A DNA stretch of 64,000 bases, taken from the NCBI RefSeq assembly GCF_023631325.1, contig NZ_JALQDG010000011.1:248001-312000 (forward strand). The letters run 5' to 3'. The DNA comes from Caballeronia sp. INDeC2 (GTDB lineage Bacteria > Pseudomonadota > Gammaproteobacteria > Burkholderiales > Burkholderiaceae). The notes below the pieces were generated by a model. That model made no database searches. It was not told the origin of the DNA and saw only the letters and a list, made by a program, of their open reading frames with translations. Of this stretch, positions 1 to 9,050 are shown in pieces (positions within the stretch are counted from its first letter, which is position 1; every line of letters starts with the position of its first letter). The position numbers and the translations under genes were made by a program.

Positions 1-54
1 GCCGACGATCGCGACCATGCCGCAGCGGAAACCGGAAGAAACAGGAGCGTTCAT
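1..54 (-). CDS. era: GTPase Era, N-terminal fragment
   Basis: The reverse strand from 54 to the window edge reads 18 codons, MNAPVSSGFRCGMVAIVG, open at the edge. This is the start of an Era-type GTPase just before its P-loop, which would follow outside the window. Era is a membrane-associated GTPase that binds 16S rRNA and helps 30S assembly. It follows rnc by 59 bp on the same strand, the classic rnc-era pairing. Identification rests on this short N-terminus plus context. Confidence 0.8.
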   Translation of the reverse strand, partial: MNAPVSSGFRCGMVAIVG

Positions 55-113
55 AGATGTGTGCGGCAAGAAATCGTTGGGGCGCGTGGGCGCGATGTGC
101 GCGGCGGCACGCG

Positions 114-1241
114 TCAGTGGCCGGCGTCCGCGGCGCGAACGACGCGGCCCGCGGTCGCCTCCGTGCTCGCGCCGTTGCGCGTGTCGGTGTCGGCTGCGGG
201 GTCGTCGTCGCGTTCGTCGGAAGGCGCGGGCTTATCTGCGTTCGCGCTGCGCTCGGACAGCGGCGCCGAATCGCTCTTCGCCGCTTTTTCCGGCTTGTGA
301 ACCACGGCGCGTTCGGGTTTGTCGGCCGCTGCGTAGGCGCCCGCGGACGGCTCCACGTGCGTCGCGCGGATCACGGCGAGCGGCGCGGTGGCCGGGCGTT
401 CCTGCGGCGCGGCCTGCTGCGCGCCGTGCGGGCCATGATGGCGCTCGCGACGGTCCGGGGAACGCAGATCGAGCGCCGTCTGAATGCCGGTGACGCCGGG
501 CACCACTTCAGGTTCGACCAGTTTTGCGGCGCGCGCGCCCTTGCGCTTCGGCTTCACGCCGAGCGTCGGCGCGGCGGCCGCCACCTCGTCGAGGGCCTTC
601 TTGGCCGCGGCCTGTTCGGCGGCGCGGCGGCTCGCGCCGGAACCGGACACCTTCACGTCGAGCTTCGGCACCGTGCACTCGACTTCGAACTGCTGATTGT
701 GGGCGGCGCCGTGAGTCGCGATGACGGTATACGTCGGCAGCGCGATCTTGTGGCCTTGGAGATATTCCTGCAGCAGCGTCTTCGCATCCTTGCCGATAGT
801 GCGCGGATCGATGTGATCGAGCACCGGCGTGTAGAGCCGCTTGATGACCGTGTACGCGGCGTCGAAACCGCCATCGAGGAAGATCGCGCCGAAGATAGCT
901 TCGAGGGTATCGGCGAGAATCGACGGCCGGCGGAAACCGCCGCTGCGCAATTCGCCTTCGCCGAGCCGCAGGTCTTCGGAGACGTTGAGCGCCTGCGCAA
1001 TCTCGTAAAGCGACTGCTGCTTGACCAGATTCGCGCGCACGCGCGACAGGTCGCCTTCGTCGAGTTTGCTGAATCGTTGGAACAAAAGCGCCGCCACCAC
1101 GCAATTTAGAACGGAATCGCCCAGAAATTCGAGCCGTTCATTGTGCGTGGCGCTGTGACTGCGGTGGGTCATCGCCTGGCGCAGCAATTCCGCATTGCGA
1201 AATTCGTACCGCAGCCGGCTTTCCAACGGAGAAGATGGCAT
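114..1241 (-). CDS. rnc: Ribonuclease III
   Basis: RNase III cleaves double-stranded RNA during rRNA and mRNA processing. The 375-residue product has the signature [11 protein letters not shown] near residue 35, the second acidic cluster ([15 protein letters not shown], near 110-125) and a dsRNA-binding domain ending with [15 protein letters not shown] near residue 210. The family is normally about 225 residues. Here some 150 extra residues follow, low in complexity and rich in Ala, Lys, Pro, Arg and Asp, and probably disordered; a similar extension is known in Burkholderia relatives. It lies between lepB and era, consistent with the lepA-lepB-rnc-era group. The ATG at 1241 opens directly into the conserved domain. 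Confidence 0.96.
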   Translation of the reverse strand: MPSSPLESRLRYEFRNAELLRQAMTHRSHSATHNERLEFLGDSVLNCVVAALLFQRFSKLDEGDLSRVRANLVKQQSLYEIAQALNVSEDLRLGEGELRSGGFRRPSILADTLEAIFGAIFLDGGFDAAYTVIKRLYTPVLDHIDPRTIGKDAKTLLQEYLQGHKIALPTYTVIATHGAAHNQQFEVECTVPKLDVKVSGSGASRRAAEQAAAKKALDEVAAAAPTLGVKPKRKGARAAKLVEPEVVPGVTGIQTALDLRSPDRRERHHGPHGAQQAAPQERPATAPLAVIRATHVEPSAGAYAAADKPERAVVHKPEKAAKSDSAPLSERSANADKPAPSDERDDDPAADTDTRNGASTEATAGRVVRAADAGH

Positions 1242-1404
1242 GGAGAGAGTATAACGCGGGCGCGCGGGCGGACGATTCCGCCGGCCGACGCCGGAAAACG
1301 CGTGGCGAGACGGTGTTAGCCGCGCTTCTTCACGCCGTTTCGAAGCTTGTTTTAATCGTGGCGAACGCCGGCCGTCTTATCGGGACGCGCCGGCGTTGCG
1401 TGTG

Positions 1405-2298
1405 TCACTGGAACGAGCCGATGCGCTTCAGATTGCTGAAGTTCATCCAGATGAAAAACGCGCGCCCGACGATGTTGTTGTCCGGCACGAATCCCCAGTA
1501 GCGACTGTCCGCGCTGTTGTCGCGGTTGTCGCCCATCATGAAGTAGTTGCCCGGCGGCACCTTGCACGTCACGCCCTGCGCGTTGTAGTTGCAGTTGTCG
1601 CGGAACGGGAAGTCGTCAGCGCCGACGACGAACGGCGGCACCTGCGGATTGTTCAGGATCGCGTTCTTGCGGCCGTCGAGGTCTTCTTCGAACTGCTTCG
1701 CGTAACCGATGCGCTCGTCGTCGAAATAGTCCGGCAGCGGCGTCTCGGGCACTGGCTTGCCGTTGATCGTGAGCTTCTTGTCTTCGTACGCGACGGTGTC
1801 GCCCGGCAGACCGATCACTCGCTTGATGTAGTCGACCGATTCGTCCTTCGGATAGCGGAACACCACGACATCGCCGCGCTTGAGCGGGCTGCCGTTCGTG
1901 AGCTTGGTGTTGGTGATGGGCATGCGCAGACCGTACTCGTACTTGTTCACGAGTATGAAGTCGCCGACGAGCAGCGTCGGAACCATCGAACCCGACGGAA
2001 TCTTGAACGGCTCGATGATGAACGAGCGCACCACGAACACCGCGAGAATCACCGGAAAGAAGCTCGCCGTGTATTCGAGCCACCACGGCTGGCGCAGCCT
2101 GTCGTCGCGCAGGCGGGCGCGCGTCTGCGCGGCGTTTTCATCGGCGAAACGCTCGCCTACGCGCTCCTGCTGGCGGTCGAACTCGGCCACCGCGGCCTCG
2201 GCGGCGCGGCGCCGTTGCGGCAGAAACACCAGTTTGTCCAGCACCCATGCAATACCCGTCAAGACGACGAGAATCAAAAGAATCAATGCGAAATTCAT
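1405..2298 (-). CDS. lepB: Signal peptidase I
   Basis: Type I signal peptidase, an inner-membrane serine protease that removes signal peptides from exported proteins. The 297-residue product starts with a hydrophobic segment (NFALILLILVVLTG), has a second near residue 80, then the catalytic-serine motif PSGSMVPTLLVGDF, the catalytic-lysine region RGDVVVFRYP...DYIKRVIGLPGD, and the box GDNRDNSADSRYWG. I chose the ATG at 2298, which has GGAAG upstream, over the TTG one codon earlier. It lies 45 bp after lepA, as in most proteobacteria. The 163 bp to rnc hold no gene that I can see. Confidence 0.96.
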   Translation of the reverse strand: MNFALILLILVVLTGIAWVLDKLVFLPQRRRAAEAAVAEFDRQQERVGERFADENAAQTRARLRDDRLRQPWWLEYTASFFPVILAVFVVRSFIIEPFKIPSGSMVPTLLVGDFILVNKYEYGLRMPITNTKLTNGSPLKRGDVVVFRYPKDESVDYIKRVIGLPGDTVAYEDKKLTINGKPVPETPLPDYFDDERIGYAKQFEEDLDGRKNAILNNPQVPPFVVGADDFPFRDNCNYNAQGVTCKVPPGNYFMMGDNRDNSADSRYWGFVPDNNIVGRAFFIWMNFSNLKRIGSFQ

Positions 2299-2343
2299 CA
2301 ATCGCTTCCGGTTGTTATCGTTGTTTGCCTCGCGGCGCGAGCG

Positions 2344-4134
2344 TCATTCATCGACGCGCAGGATCGCCAGGAAAGCCTCTTGCGGGATTTCGACCGAGCC
2401 GACCTGCTTCATGCGCTTCTTGCCGGCCTTCTGCTTTTCGAGCAGCTTCTTCTTGCGCGTGATGTCGCCGCCGTAGCACTTCGCGAGCACGTTCTTGCGC
2501 AGCGCCTTGATGTTCTCGCGCGCGATGATGTTCGAGCCGATGGTCGCCTGAATCGCCACGTCGTACATCTGACGCGGGATCAGCTCGCGCATCTTCGACG
2601 CCACTTCGCGGCCGCGATGCTGGCTCTGCGAACGGTGCACGATGACCGACAGCGCATCGACCTTGTCGCCGTTGATGAGCATGTCCACCTTGACGACATC
2701 GGCCGCGCGATATTCCTTGAACTCGTAGTCCATCGACGCATAGCCGCGCGACGTGGACTTCAGACGGTCGAAGAAGTCGAGCACGATTTCCGCCATCGGG
2801 ATTTCGTAGGTGAGCTGCACCTGACGGCCGTGATACTGCATGTTGATCTGCGAGCCGCGCTTCGCCGTGCATAGCGTGATGACCGAGCCGACATATTCCT
2901 GCGGCATGTACAGGTTCACGGTGACGATCGGCTCGCGCACTTCCTCGATCTTCGGCGGCTCCGGCATCTTCGCCGGGTTCTCGACGGAGATCGTCGTGCC
3001 GTCGCGTTGCACGACCTCGTAGATCACCGTCGGCGCCGTGGTGATGAGATCCATGTCGAACTCGCGCTCGAGCCGCTCCTGCACGATTTCCATATGAAGC
3101 AGGCCGAGGAAGCCGCAGCGGAAACCGAAGCCGAGCGCCTGCGACACTTCCGGCTCGTATTGCAGCGAGGCGTCGTTCAGCTTCAGCTTTTCGAGCGATT
3201 CGCGCAGCGCGTCGTACTGGTTCGCCTCGACCGGATAAAGACCGGCGAAAACCTGCGGTTTCACTTCCTTGAATCCCGGCAGCGGCGCTTCGGCGGGACG
3301 AGTCGAAAGGGTGACGGTATCGCCCACTTTCGCGGCCGTCAGTTCCTTGATCCCCGCGATCACGAAGCCCACCTGTCCCGCCGACAACTGCGCGAGGTTC
3401 GTCGACTTCGGCGCGAACACGCCCACGTGCTCGACCGGGTATTGCGCGCCGGTCGCCATCATCTTGATCTTGTCTTTCGGCTTGAGCGTGCCGTTGACGA
3501 TGCGCACCAGCATCACGACGCCGACGTAGTTGTCGAACCACGAATCGATGATCAGTGCTTGAAGCGGCGCTTCCGTATCGCCCTTCGGCGGCGGCACTTT
3601 TGCGATCAGCGATTCGAGCACGTCCTCGACGCCGAGGCCGGTCTTGGCGCTGCAATGCACGGCGTCGGTCGCGTCGATGCCGATCACGTCCTCGATTTCG
3701 GCGACGGCGTTCTCGGGATTCGCCGCCGGCAGGTCGATCTTGTTCAGCACCGGCACGACTTCGACGCCCAGCTCGATCGCGGTGTAGCAGTTCGCGACGG
3801 TCTGCGCCTCGACGCCCTGACTCGCATCGACGACGAGGAGCGCGCCTTCGCACGCGGACAGCGAACGGCTGACTTCGTAAGAGAAGTCGACGTGCCCCGG
3901 CGTATCGATCAGGTTCAGGTTGTAGACCTTGCCGTCGCGCGCCTTGTAGGTGAGCGCCGCGGTTTGCGCCTTGATCGTGATGCCGCGCTCGCGCTCGAGG
4001 TCCATCGAATCGAGCACCTGCGCTTCCATCTCGCGGTCGGACAAGCCGCCGCACAACTGGATGATGCGGTCAGCGAGCGTCGACTTGCCGTGGTCGATGT
4101 GCGCGATGATGGAGAAGTTTCGAATATGATCCAT
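2344..4134 (-). CDS. lepA: Elongation factor 4 (ribosomal back-translocase)
   Basis: LepA/EF4 is a translational GTPase that acts on stalled or mis-translocated ribosomes. The 596-residue protein starts [19 protein letters not shown], so the G1 P-loop is at the N-terminus; G3 (DTPGHVDF) and G4 (NKID) follow. The C-terminal LepA-specific domain includes the conserved [19 protein letters not shown] tract. An in-frame ATG four codons earlier (4146) is possible, but the family begins at MDHIRN. It is upstream of lepB on the same strand. A hairpin with a short T run separates it from the glutaredoxin-like gene upstream. Confidence 0.97.
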   Translation of the reverse strand: MDHIRNFSIIAHIDHGKSTLADRIIQLCGGLSDREMEAQVLDSMDLERERGITIKAQTAALTYKARDGKVYNLNLIDTPGHVDFSYEVSRSLSACEGALLVVDASQGVEAQTVANCYTAIELGVEVVPVLNKIDLPAANPENAVAEIEDVIGIDATDAVHCSAKTGLGVEDVLESLIAKVPPPKGDTEAPLQALIIDSWFDNYVGVVMLVRIVNGTLKPKDKIKMMATGAQYPVEHVGVFAPKSTNLAQLSAGQVGFVIAGIKELTAAKVGDTVTLSTRPAEAPLPGFKEVKPQVFAGLYPVEANQYDALRESLEKLKLNDASLQYEPEVSQALGFGFRCGFLGLLHMEIVQERLEREFDMDLITTAPTVIYEVVQRDGTTISVENPAKMPEPPKIEEVREPIVTVNLYMPQEYVGSVITLCTAKRGSQINMQYHGRQVQLTYEIPMAEIVLDFFDRLKSTSRGYASMDYEFKEYRAADVVKVDMLINGDKVDALSVIVHRSQSQHRGREVASKMRELIPRQMYDVAIQATIGSNIIARENIKALRKNVLAKCYGGDITRKKKLLEKQKAGKKRMKQVGSVEIPQEAFLAILRVDE

Positions 4135-4229
4135 GCAATGCCGCAAGCCAAAAAAAGCGAAAAAGGCGCGCCCTCACCAACGCGGAGCACGCCTTGAAAA
4201 TTTGGGGGAAAACTTCTGCATTTTAGCCG

Positions 4230-4246
4230 AAAACGGGGGTGCCCCG
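4230..4246 (-). terminator. Weak intrinsic terminator between glutaredoxin-like gene and lepA
   Basis: On the minus strand CGGGG-CAC-CCCCG is followed by TTTT. The stem is short (5 bp), so it is more likely a partial terminator or attenuator than a full stop between the mucD group and lepA. Confidence 0.35.
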
Positions 4247-4268
4247 GCGGATTTCGCCTTTGCGGGGC

Positions 4269-4529
4269 TCACGCTTCACGCACGCCGAGCGCCGCGTACA
4301 CGGCGCGAGGGTCGATCCGGTACTGACATAACTCGACGCCGTCGAGCGTGAGCACGGGCACGCGTTCGTCGTAGCGCGCCTCCAGCAGCGGATCTTCGTC
4401 GATGTCGACCCATTCGATCGCCTTGCCGTGCCGCGCGGCGATCGGCTCCAGCGCGGCCCGCATGTCCTCGCAAAGATGACACCAGGCGCGCCCGTACAAG
4501 ACAAAAGGCGCGCCCGAAGCCGAGGTCAT
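4269..4529 (-). CDS. Glutaredoxin-like thiol-disulfide protein
   Basis: An 86-residue thioredoxin-fold protein that starts MTSASGAPFVLYGRAWCHLC. The CxxC redox pair sits in the first strand-helix turn (WCHLCEDM, near residue 20), and the cis-proline region reads VPVLTLDG. It matches the small glutaredoxin-like family often found between mucD and lepA in betaproteobacteria; its substrate is unknown to me. The ATG at 4529 is 4 bp past the mucD stop, so it is very probably co-translated with mucD. Longer in-frame starts would run far into mucD and are unlikely. Confidence 0.85.
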   Translation of the reverse strand: MTSASGAPFVLYGRAWCHLCEDMRAALEPIAARHGKAIEWVDIDEDPLLEARYDERVPVLTLDGVELCQYRIDPRAVYAALGVREA

Positions 4530-4533
4530 GCGC

Positions 4534-6081
4534 TTACTTCTGCGCCGGCACGCGCGGACGCAGCGGCACGAACTGCGTGTTGTCGCCGCGACGCACGAGA
4601 ATCGCGACCATCTTGCTGGCGTCCAGACCTTGCGCGACTTCCTGGAACTGCTTCGCGCTCGTGATATCGGTATCGCCGATACGCATGATGATGTCGCCCT
4701 TCTGAAAGCCTGCGCGCGCCGCCGGACCTTCGACGGCATCGACCTGAACGCCGCTCGACAGCTTGAGCGCCTTCTTTTGATCCGCCGGGATGTCGCTCAC
4801 CGCCATCCCGAGCGAATTGCTCGCGCGCTCCTTCGGTTGCGGCGCCTTCTTCTGCTCGGTCTTCGCGACCTTGTCCGGCTGCATCTCGGCGACGACGACC
4901 GACAGATCACGCGTCTGACCCTTGCGCCAGATCGTCAGCGTGGTCTTCGTGCCCGGCTTCGTATCGCCGACCATGCGCGGCAAATCGGTTGCGGTTTCGA
5001 CGTTCTGGCCGTTGAACTTCAGGATGATGTCGCCCGGCTGCACGCCCGCCTTGTCGGCCGGACCGCCCGCTTCGACGCTCGATACGAGCGCGCCCTGCGC
5101 CTTCGGCAGCCCGAGCGAATCCGCGACATCCTTCGTCACTTCGCCGATCGCCACCGCGATGCGCCCACGCACGACCTTGCCCGACGTCTTCAGCTGATCC
5201 GCCACGCGCATCGCTTCGTCGATCGGAATCGCGAACGAGATGCCCATGAAGCCGCCCGTGCGGCTGTAGATCTGCGAGTTGATGCCGATCACCTCGCCCG
5301 CCATGTTGATGAGCGGACCGCCCGAGTTGCCCGGATTCACGGCGACATCGGTCTGGATGAACGGCAGGTAATCGCCCGTGTCGCGACCCTTCGCGCTGAC
5401 GATGCCCGCGGTCACCGTGTTGTCCAGGCCGAACGGCGAACCGATCGCGAGCACCCATTCGCCGACGCGCACCTTGTTCGAATCGCCGATGGTGATGGCC
5501 GGCAGATTCGTCGCGCTGATCTTCACGACTGCCACGTCCGTGCGCTCGTCCACACCAACGAGCCGCGCCTTGAATTCGCGCTTGTCGGTGAGCGTGACGT
5601 AGATGGTGTCCGCATCGTCGACGACGTGCGCGTTGGTCATCACGTAGCCGTCGGTCGACAGGATGAAGCCCGAGCCAACGCCGCTGCTTTGCTCCGAGTT
5701 GTCCTGGTTGTCGTCCGGCGCGCTGCGGCTGCCGCCCTTGCCTTGGTCGCCCCCGCCGCCGCCATTGTTGCCGCCACCGCCACCGCCGCCGCCTCCACCG
5801 CCGCGCGGAGGCTGGCCGGGCATAGGAATGCCGAAGAAGCGGCGAAAGAACTCGGACATGTCGCCGTCGTCGAGGCCCGGCGGCAGGCCGCGTAGATCGC
5901 TGCTCGAACCCACGCGAGAGGTCGTGCGAATGTTCACGACCGACGGGCCCACCTTGTCGACGAGCGTCGTGAAGTCCGGCAGGTTCACCGTGGGCGCCGC
6001 TGACGCAAATTGCGGTACGAACGGCAGGCACACGGCGAGCGCCGCGGCCGCGATGAACTTGCGCAGCGAGAAGTTGCTCAT
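4534..6081 (-). CDS. mucD: Periplasmic DegP/MucD-type serine protease
   Basis: Do-like HtrA protease that degrades or chaperones misfolded envelope proteins. The 515-residue product has a signal peptide ending FASAA, a trypsin-like domain with His (TNAHVV), Asp (RTDVAVVKI) and Ser (NPGNSGGPL), and two PDZ domains (near residues 300-390 and 415-510). Between the signal peptide and protease domain lies an unusual glycine-rich loop, about 20 residues, encoded by a GCC/ACC triplet tract around 5758-5815. It lies downstream of rpoE-rseA-rseB, as in sigma-E operons of pseudomonads and Burkholderia, so it is probably sigma-E-controlled. Confidence 0.95.
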   Translation of the reverse strand: MSNFSLRKFIAAAALAVCLPFVPQFASAAPTVNLPDFTTLVDKVGPSVVNIRTTSRVGSSSDLRGLPPGLDDGDMSEFFRRFFGIPMPGQPPRGGGGGGGGGGGNNGGGGGDQGKGGSRSAPDDNQDNSEQSSGVGSGFILSTDGYVMTNAHVVDDADTIYVTLTDKREFKARLVGVDERTDVAVVKISATNLPAITIGDSNKVRVGEWVLAIGSPFGLDNTVTAGIVSAKGRDTGDYLPFIQTDVAVNPGNSGGPLINMAGEVIGINSQIYSRTGGFMGISFAIPIDEAMRVADQLKTSGKVVRGRIAVAIGEVTKDVADSLGLPKAQGALVSSVEAGGPADKAGVQPGDIILKFNGQNVETATDLPRMVGDTKPGTKTTLTIWRKGQTRDLSVVVAEMQPDKVAKTEQKKAPQPKERASNSLGMAVSDIPADQKKALKLSSGVQVDAVEGPAARAGFQKGDIIMRIGDTDITSAKQFQEVAQGLDASKMVAILVRRGDNTQFVPLRPRVPAQK

Positions 6082-6103
6082 ATGTTGGAGGCCGGGATCT
6101 GGA

Positions 6104-7147
6104 TTACTTGGAAGGCTTGTATTCTATGGTAGAAGCAAATTGCTGCAATGTGGCTTGCGGCACTTCACCCAGCAAGGTGATCCAGAAATCCCCGCGGCGC
6201 TTCACCAGTACATGCGTGGCGCCGCTATTGCCCGCGCCTTCCTTGCGCGTACTTTTCTCCACCGGTTCGACGAAAACGGAGATCGTCGCGAGGCCGTCGG
6301 AGAACACGGCCTGATCGACCGGAATCGGCGGCTGGCCTTGCTGGCTCGACGCCATCGGACGGCGAAGCTCGCGAATCTTGCGAAAGCCCGCGATATTCGG
6401 CGTCAGTTGCCAGCCTTGCGCTTCCATGTCGACGGGCTGCACGGGCGGCCGCACGATGGTCCAGCCCGACGTGCCGCGGATGCCGTTCGCGATCGGCGCC
6501 TTGTCGATCGGCCCGCCGATGCGCACTTGCGAAAATGAAAGCTGTTCGAGCACCTGCCCGTCCGGATCGAGCGTCTGCGCGCGCAGCAGCAAGCCGGTTT
6601 TCGCGTCGGCCCAGAGTTTGTAGGCGAATCGATACGAATCTTTCGGGTCGAGTTCCAGCACCTGGCTGTCGACGCCCGCGACGCGGTCGCTACCCAGAAG
6701 CTTAGGCTCGTAGACGGAAAGCACCTGGTCGCCGCTCGTTGCGAGCAGCGCGGGGAAAGAATCCCGGTTCTGCCGATGCTCGACGACCAGCAGATGCCGC
6801 TCGGGCACGAACGTGAACATGTCGTCGTCGTGACGCAGCATCTTGCGCGGCGCGCCATCGAGGCTTTCGAGCGATTCGTATTCGCCATCGCCGCGCGTCG
6901 CGACATGCGTGATACGCGACGATTGAACCGTCGCGCCACGTTGATAGACGAACGTGCCTTCGTAATTCTGCTGCTGGGCCGCTTCGTGGATGCGGTTGAG
7001 CAGGCTGGCGGCGGTCTTGCGAACGGCGGCGGGATCGTCCCCCTGAGCATATGAGCCCGATGCCGCCGTCAACAACGCGGCTGCGCAGAGCATCAATGCC
7101 GGCAGCCGCCCCCAGTATCTTGTTTTATTCAACCGCACATTCAGCAT
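6104..7147 (-). CDS. rseB: Sigma-E regulatory protein RseB/MucB
   Basis: Periplasmic sensor that binds RseA and shields it from proteolysis. The 347-residue protein has a signal peptide (LMLCAAALLTAASGSYAQ), an N-terminal MucB/RseB lipid-binding domain (YEGTFVYQRGATVQSSRITH) and a C-terminal domain (IRGTSGWTIVRPP to the end). I start it at the ATG at 7147, since the earlier in-frame codon at 7150 is TTG. Only 4 bp separate it from the rseA stop, indicating translational coupling with its partner. Confidence 0.93.
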   Translation of the reverse strand: MLNVRLNKTRYWGRLPALMLCAAALLTAASGSYAQGDDPAAVRKTAASLLNRIHEAAQQQNYEGTFVYQRGATVQSSRITHVATRGDGEYESLESLDGAPRKMLRHDDDMFTFVPERHLLVVEHRQNRDSFPALLATSGDQVLSVYEPKLLGSDRVAGVDSQVLELDPKDSYRFAYKLWADAKTGLLLRAQTLDPDGQVLEQLSFSQVRIGGPIDKAPIANGIRGTSGWTIVRPPVQPVDMEAQGWQLTPNIAGFRKIRELRRPMASSQQGQPPIPVDQAVFSDGLATISVFVEPVEKSTRKEGAGNSGATHVLVKRRGDFWITLLGEVPQATLQQFASTIEYKPSK

Positions 7148-7151
7148 CAAA

Positions 7152-7775
7152 TTATTGGCCCTGCGACGTAGCCGCCGCGCGAATCAAAGGCATGGAACCG
7201 GGCATCGCGGGCTGCTGGGAGAACTGCTGATGCGCTTCGAGGTATTGATCGAGATTGGCGTCGCGGATGATGTTCGCTTCCACGATCGGCGTGCGCGTGG
7301 TTGCCGCCGGCACCGACGCGAGCGCGACGCGCTGCATCGAATCCGCCGGTGCGACGCTCGCCACCTGCGTGCCCGCGTGGCCGCCCACGCCTTGCAGTTG
7401 TGGCACGACGATCCACGTCAGCGTGGCGGCGGCCGCGGCCACTGCAAACGCCGGCATCACGCGACGGCGCAGCAATCCCCCACGCGCTTTCGCCGCTGCC
7501 GCTGGCGCAAGCACATGCGCTTCGGCCTCGAAGCGCTCGGAGAACGCGGCCATGAACGCACTGCTGCGCGCCGGGCTGACCGCGAGATCGTCGGAGCGCA
7601 AAGCATCGCCGATCAGGTGATAGGCCGACCACGCGGCGCGTTCGTCGTTTTTGAGGTCCGCGAGAAACTGGCCGACGCCACCCATTTCTTCGAGCGATTC
7701 ACCGTCGACGAACGCCGACATGCGCTCGCCGCGCAAACCCGCCTGTGTTTGATTCTGCATCGAGACCGACCCCAT
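7152..7775 (-). CDS. rseA: Anti-sigma-E factor RseA
   Basis: Single-pass anti-sigma factor that holds RpoE at the membrane. The N-terminal cytoplasmic domain reads SAFVDGESLEEMGGVGQFLADLK, followed by WSAYHLIGDALRSDDL, the typical RseA sigma-binding pattern. One membrane segment (VMPAFAVAAAAATLTWIVVP) lies near residue 125, and the rest is periplasmic. Several ATGs are in frame: 7787 lacks a properly spaced SD, 7775 has GGGGAG a few bases upstream, and 7760 is also possible. I chose 7775, giving 207 residues. It lies between rpoE and rseB. Confidence 0.88.
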   Translation of the reverse strand: MGSVSMQNQTQAGLRGERMSAFVDGESLEEMGGVGQFLADLKNDERAAWSAYHLIGDALRSDDLAVSPARSSAFMAAFSERFEAEAHVLAPAAAAKARGGLLRRRVMPAFAVAAAAATLTWIVVPQLQGVGGHAGTQVASVAPADSMQRVALASVPAATTRTPIVEANIIRDANLDQYLEAHQQFSQQPAMPGSMPLIRAAATSQGQ

Positions 7776-7855
7776 GACGCTCCCCATCCTTGACCACACC
7801 CCGTTGTGACACCACCAACCAAGATATCGCGTCCCTGCCCCTAGGATTTCGCCGC

Positions 7856-8455
7856 CTACCAGCGCTTGCCTTCGGGAGTGTCCAACAACGGACGCAATTT
7901 TGCCGCAATGGCTTCGCGAGCACGAAAAATTCTCGATCTGACGGTGCCGATCGGGCAATCCATCATTTCGGCGATTTCCTCGTAGCTCAAACCTTCAATT
8001 TCCCTGAGCGTGATGGCGGTGCGCAATTCCTCCGGCAACAGCGCCATCGCAGCATTGACCGTTTCCGCGATCTGCTTGCTCATCAACATCGACTCGGGCG
8101 TGTTGATATCCCTTAGTTGGTCCGCGTCGGAGAAAGTTTCCGCTTCTTCCGCATCGGCCTCGGTAGAAGTGGGAGCGCGGCGGCCCTGTGTTGCAAGGTA
8201 GTTCTTTGCGGTGTTGACGGCAATCCGGTAGAGCCAGGTATAGAACGCCGATTCGCCCCGAAATTGCGGCAGCGCGCGGTAGGCCTTGATGAAGGCGTCC
8301 TGGGCGACGTCCTCGACCTCGGCGGGGTCGCGCACGAGGCGCGAGATCAGTCGAATGATCTTGCGGTGGTATTTGGCGACCAGCAGTTCGAACGCGGCCT
8401 TGTCACCCTTCTGGACACGCTCGACCAGCAATTGGTCGATTTCTTTTTCGCTCAC
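7856..8455 (-). CDS. rpoE: RNA polymerase sigma factor RpoE (AlgU)
   Basis: Group IV (ECF) sigma factor for envelope stress. The 199-residue product starts at GTG 8455 (SEKEIDQLLVERVQKGDKAAF), which gives the normal family length. Sigma region 2 covers residues 10-95 (DVAQDAFIKAYRALPQFRG and FYTWLYRIAVNTAKNYL), and region 4 covers residues 135-190 (LREIEGLSYEEIAEMMDCPIGTVRSRI). The genes for its anti-sigma factor, sensor and periplasmic protease follow on the same strand. A possible promoter lies 34 nt upstream. Confidence 0.96.
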   Translation of the reverse strand: MSEKEIDQLLVERVQKGDKAAFELLVAKYHRKIIRLISRLVRDPAEVEDVAQDAFIKAYRALPQFRGESAFYTWLYRIAVNTAKNYLATQGRRAPTSTEADAEEAETFSDADQLRDINTPESMLMSKQIAETVNAAMALLPEELRTAITLREIEGLSYEEIAEMMDCPIGTVRSRIFRAREAIAAKLRPLLDTPEGKRW

Positions 8456-8495
8456 CAGTGAAATCCGTTTAACTTGGGGTGTTGCGCGGAGGGCT

Positions 8496-8522
8496 ATTGT
8501 AGCGTTACCGCCTGTAAGGCAA
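8496..8522 (-). promoter_or_regulatory. Possible housekeeping promoter of the rpoE operon
   Basis: The minus strand reads TTGCCT (8522-8517), a 15-bp spacer and TACAAT (8501-8496), giving a start near 8489 and a leader of about 34 nt. The spacer is one or two bases short of the optimum. I found no GGAACTT/GTC-type sigma-E promoter in this gap. Two direct repeats CGTTACAG (8540-8547, 8549-8556) lie just upstream. Confidence 0.4.
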
Positions 8523-8550
8523 CCGGTACGCTCATGCGCCGTTACAGTCG

Positions 8551-9018
8551 TTACAGGTGGGAAGCGGCGGCGCGGCGCGCCTGCACTGAGAGTTGCCGGA
8601 AGGTGCCCGCATCGACGGAATCGGCTGCGAGGACGAGTGTTTCGCGCCGCTCGCGCGCGTCCAGAAGCGTCAGCACGAGGCACTGTCCGCTCCACTGCGC
8701 GTATCTGACGATACGCGTATGCCGCACCGCCCCTGTCCGGCTTTGGATTGTGATGCCGTCCGACAGCACGCCGATGGCAGAAGGCTGAGCCCGCGTCCAT
8801 CGATACGACGCGAGCGCAAGCACCGCCAATGTCGCCGCGCACGCGACGGACGCGTGCCCGGCGTGTTCCGCATGCGCGAAAACACACCGAAACACCGACG
8901 CGCCCACGACGCCTGCGAACCCGAGCATCGCGCCCAGCAGAAAACGCGACGGCCGCATCGCGATGCCCGGCGTCGAGCCGGTTTCTCGATGCGGCCGATC
9001 CATGCACGCGCTCGCCAT
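8551..9018 (-). CDS. YgfX/CptA-like small membrane protein
   Basis: A 155-residue protein with two adjacent membrane segments (FLLGAMLGFAGVVGASVF and VACAATLAVLALASY), then a soluble part with GVLSDGITIQSRTGA and, near the end, LVLAADSVDAGTFRQL. That last motif closely resembles the LWLAADSMD...WRDLRR ending of E. coli YgfX, a partner of the SdhE/YgfY system, and the topology matches. The start at 9018 has GGGGGA about 6 nt upstream; earlier in-frame starts overlap fabF. The 33-bp gap after fabF suggests it belongs to the fabF transcript. No SdhE homologue is in the window. Confidence 0.65.
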   Translation of the reverse strand: MASACMDRPHRETGSTPGIAMRPSRFLLGAMLGFAGVVGASVFRCVFAHAEHAGHASVACAATLAVLALASYRWTRAQPSAIGVLSDGITIQSRTGAVRHTRIVRYAQWSGQCLVLTLLDARERRETLVLAADSVDAGTFRQLSVQARRAAASHL

Positions 9019-9050
9019 ATCGATCCCCCGTGACGACGAGCGCGCCGTGC

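Noticed and set aside
1396..2874. A 492-codon open frame opposite lepB and lepA
   Set aside because: Arg/His/Val-rich shadow of two well-supported genes on the minus strand.
4528..5895. A 455-codon open frame opposite mucD
   Set aside because: Shadow of mucD; arginine-rich and without family motifs.
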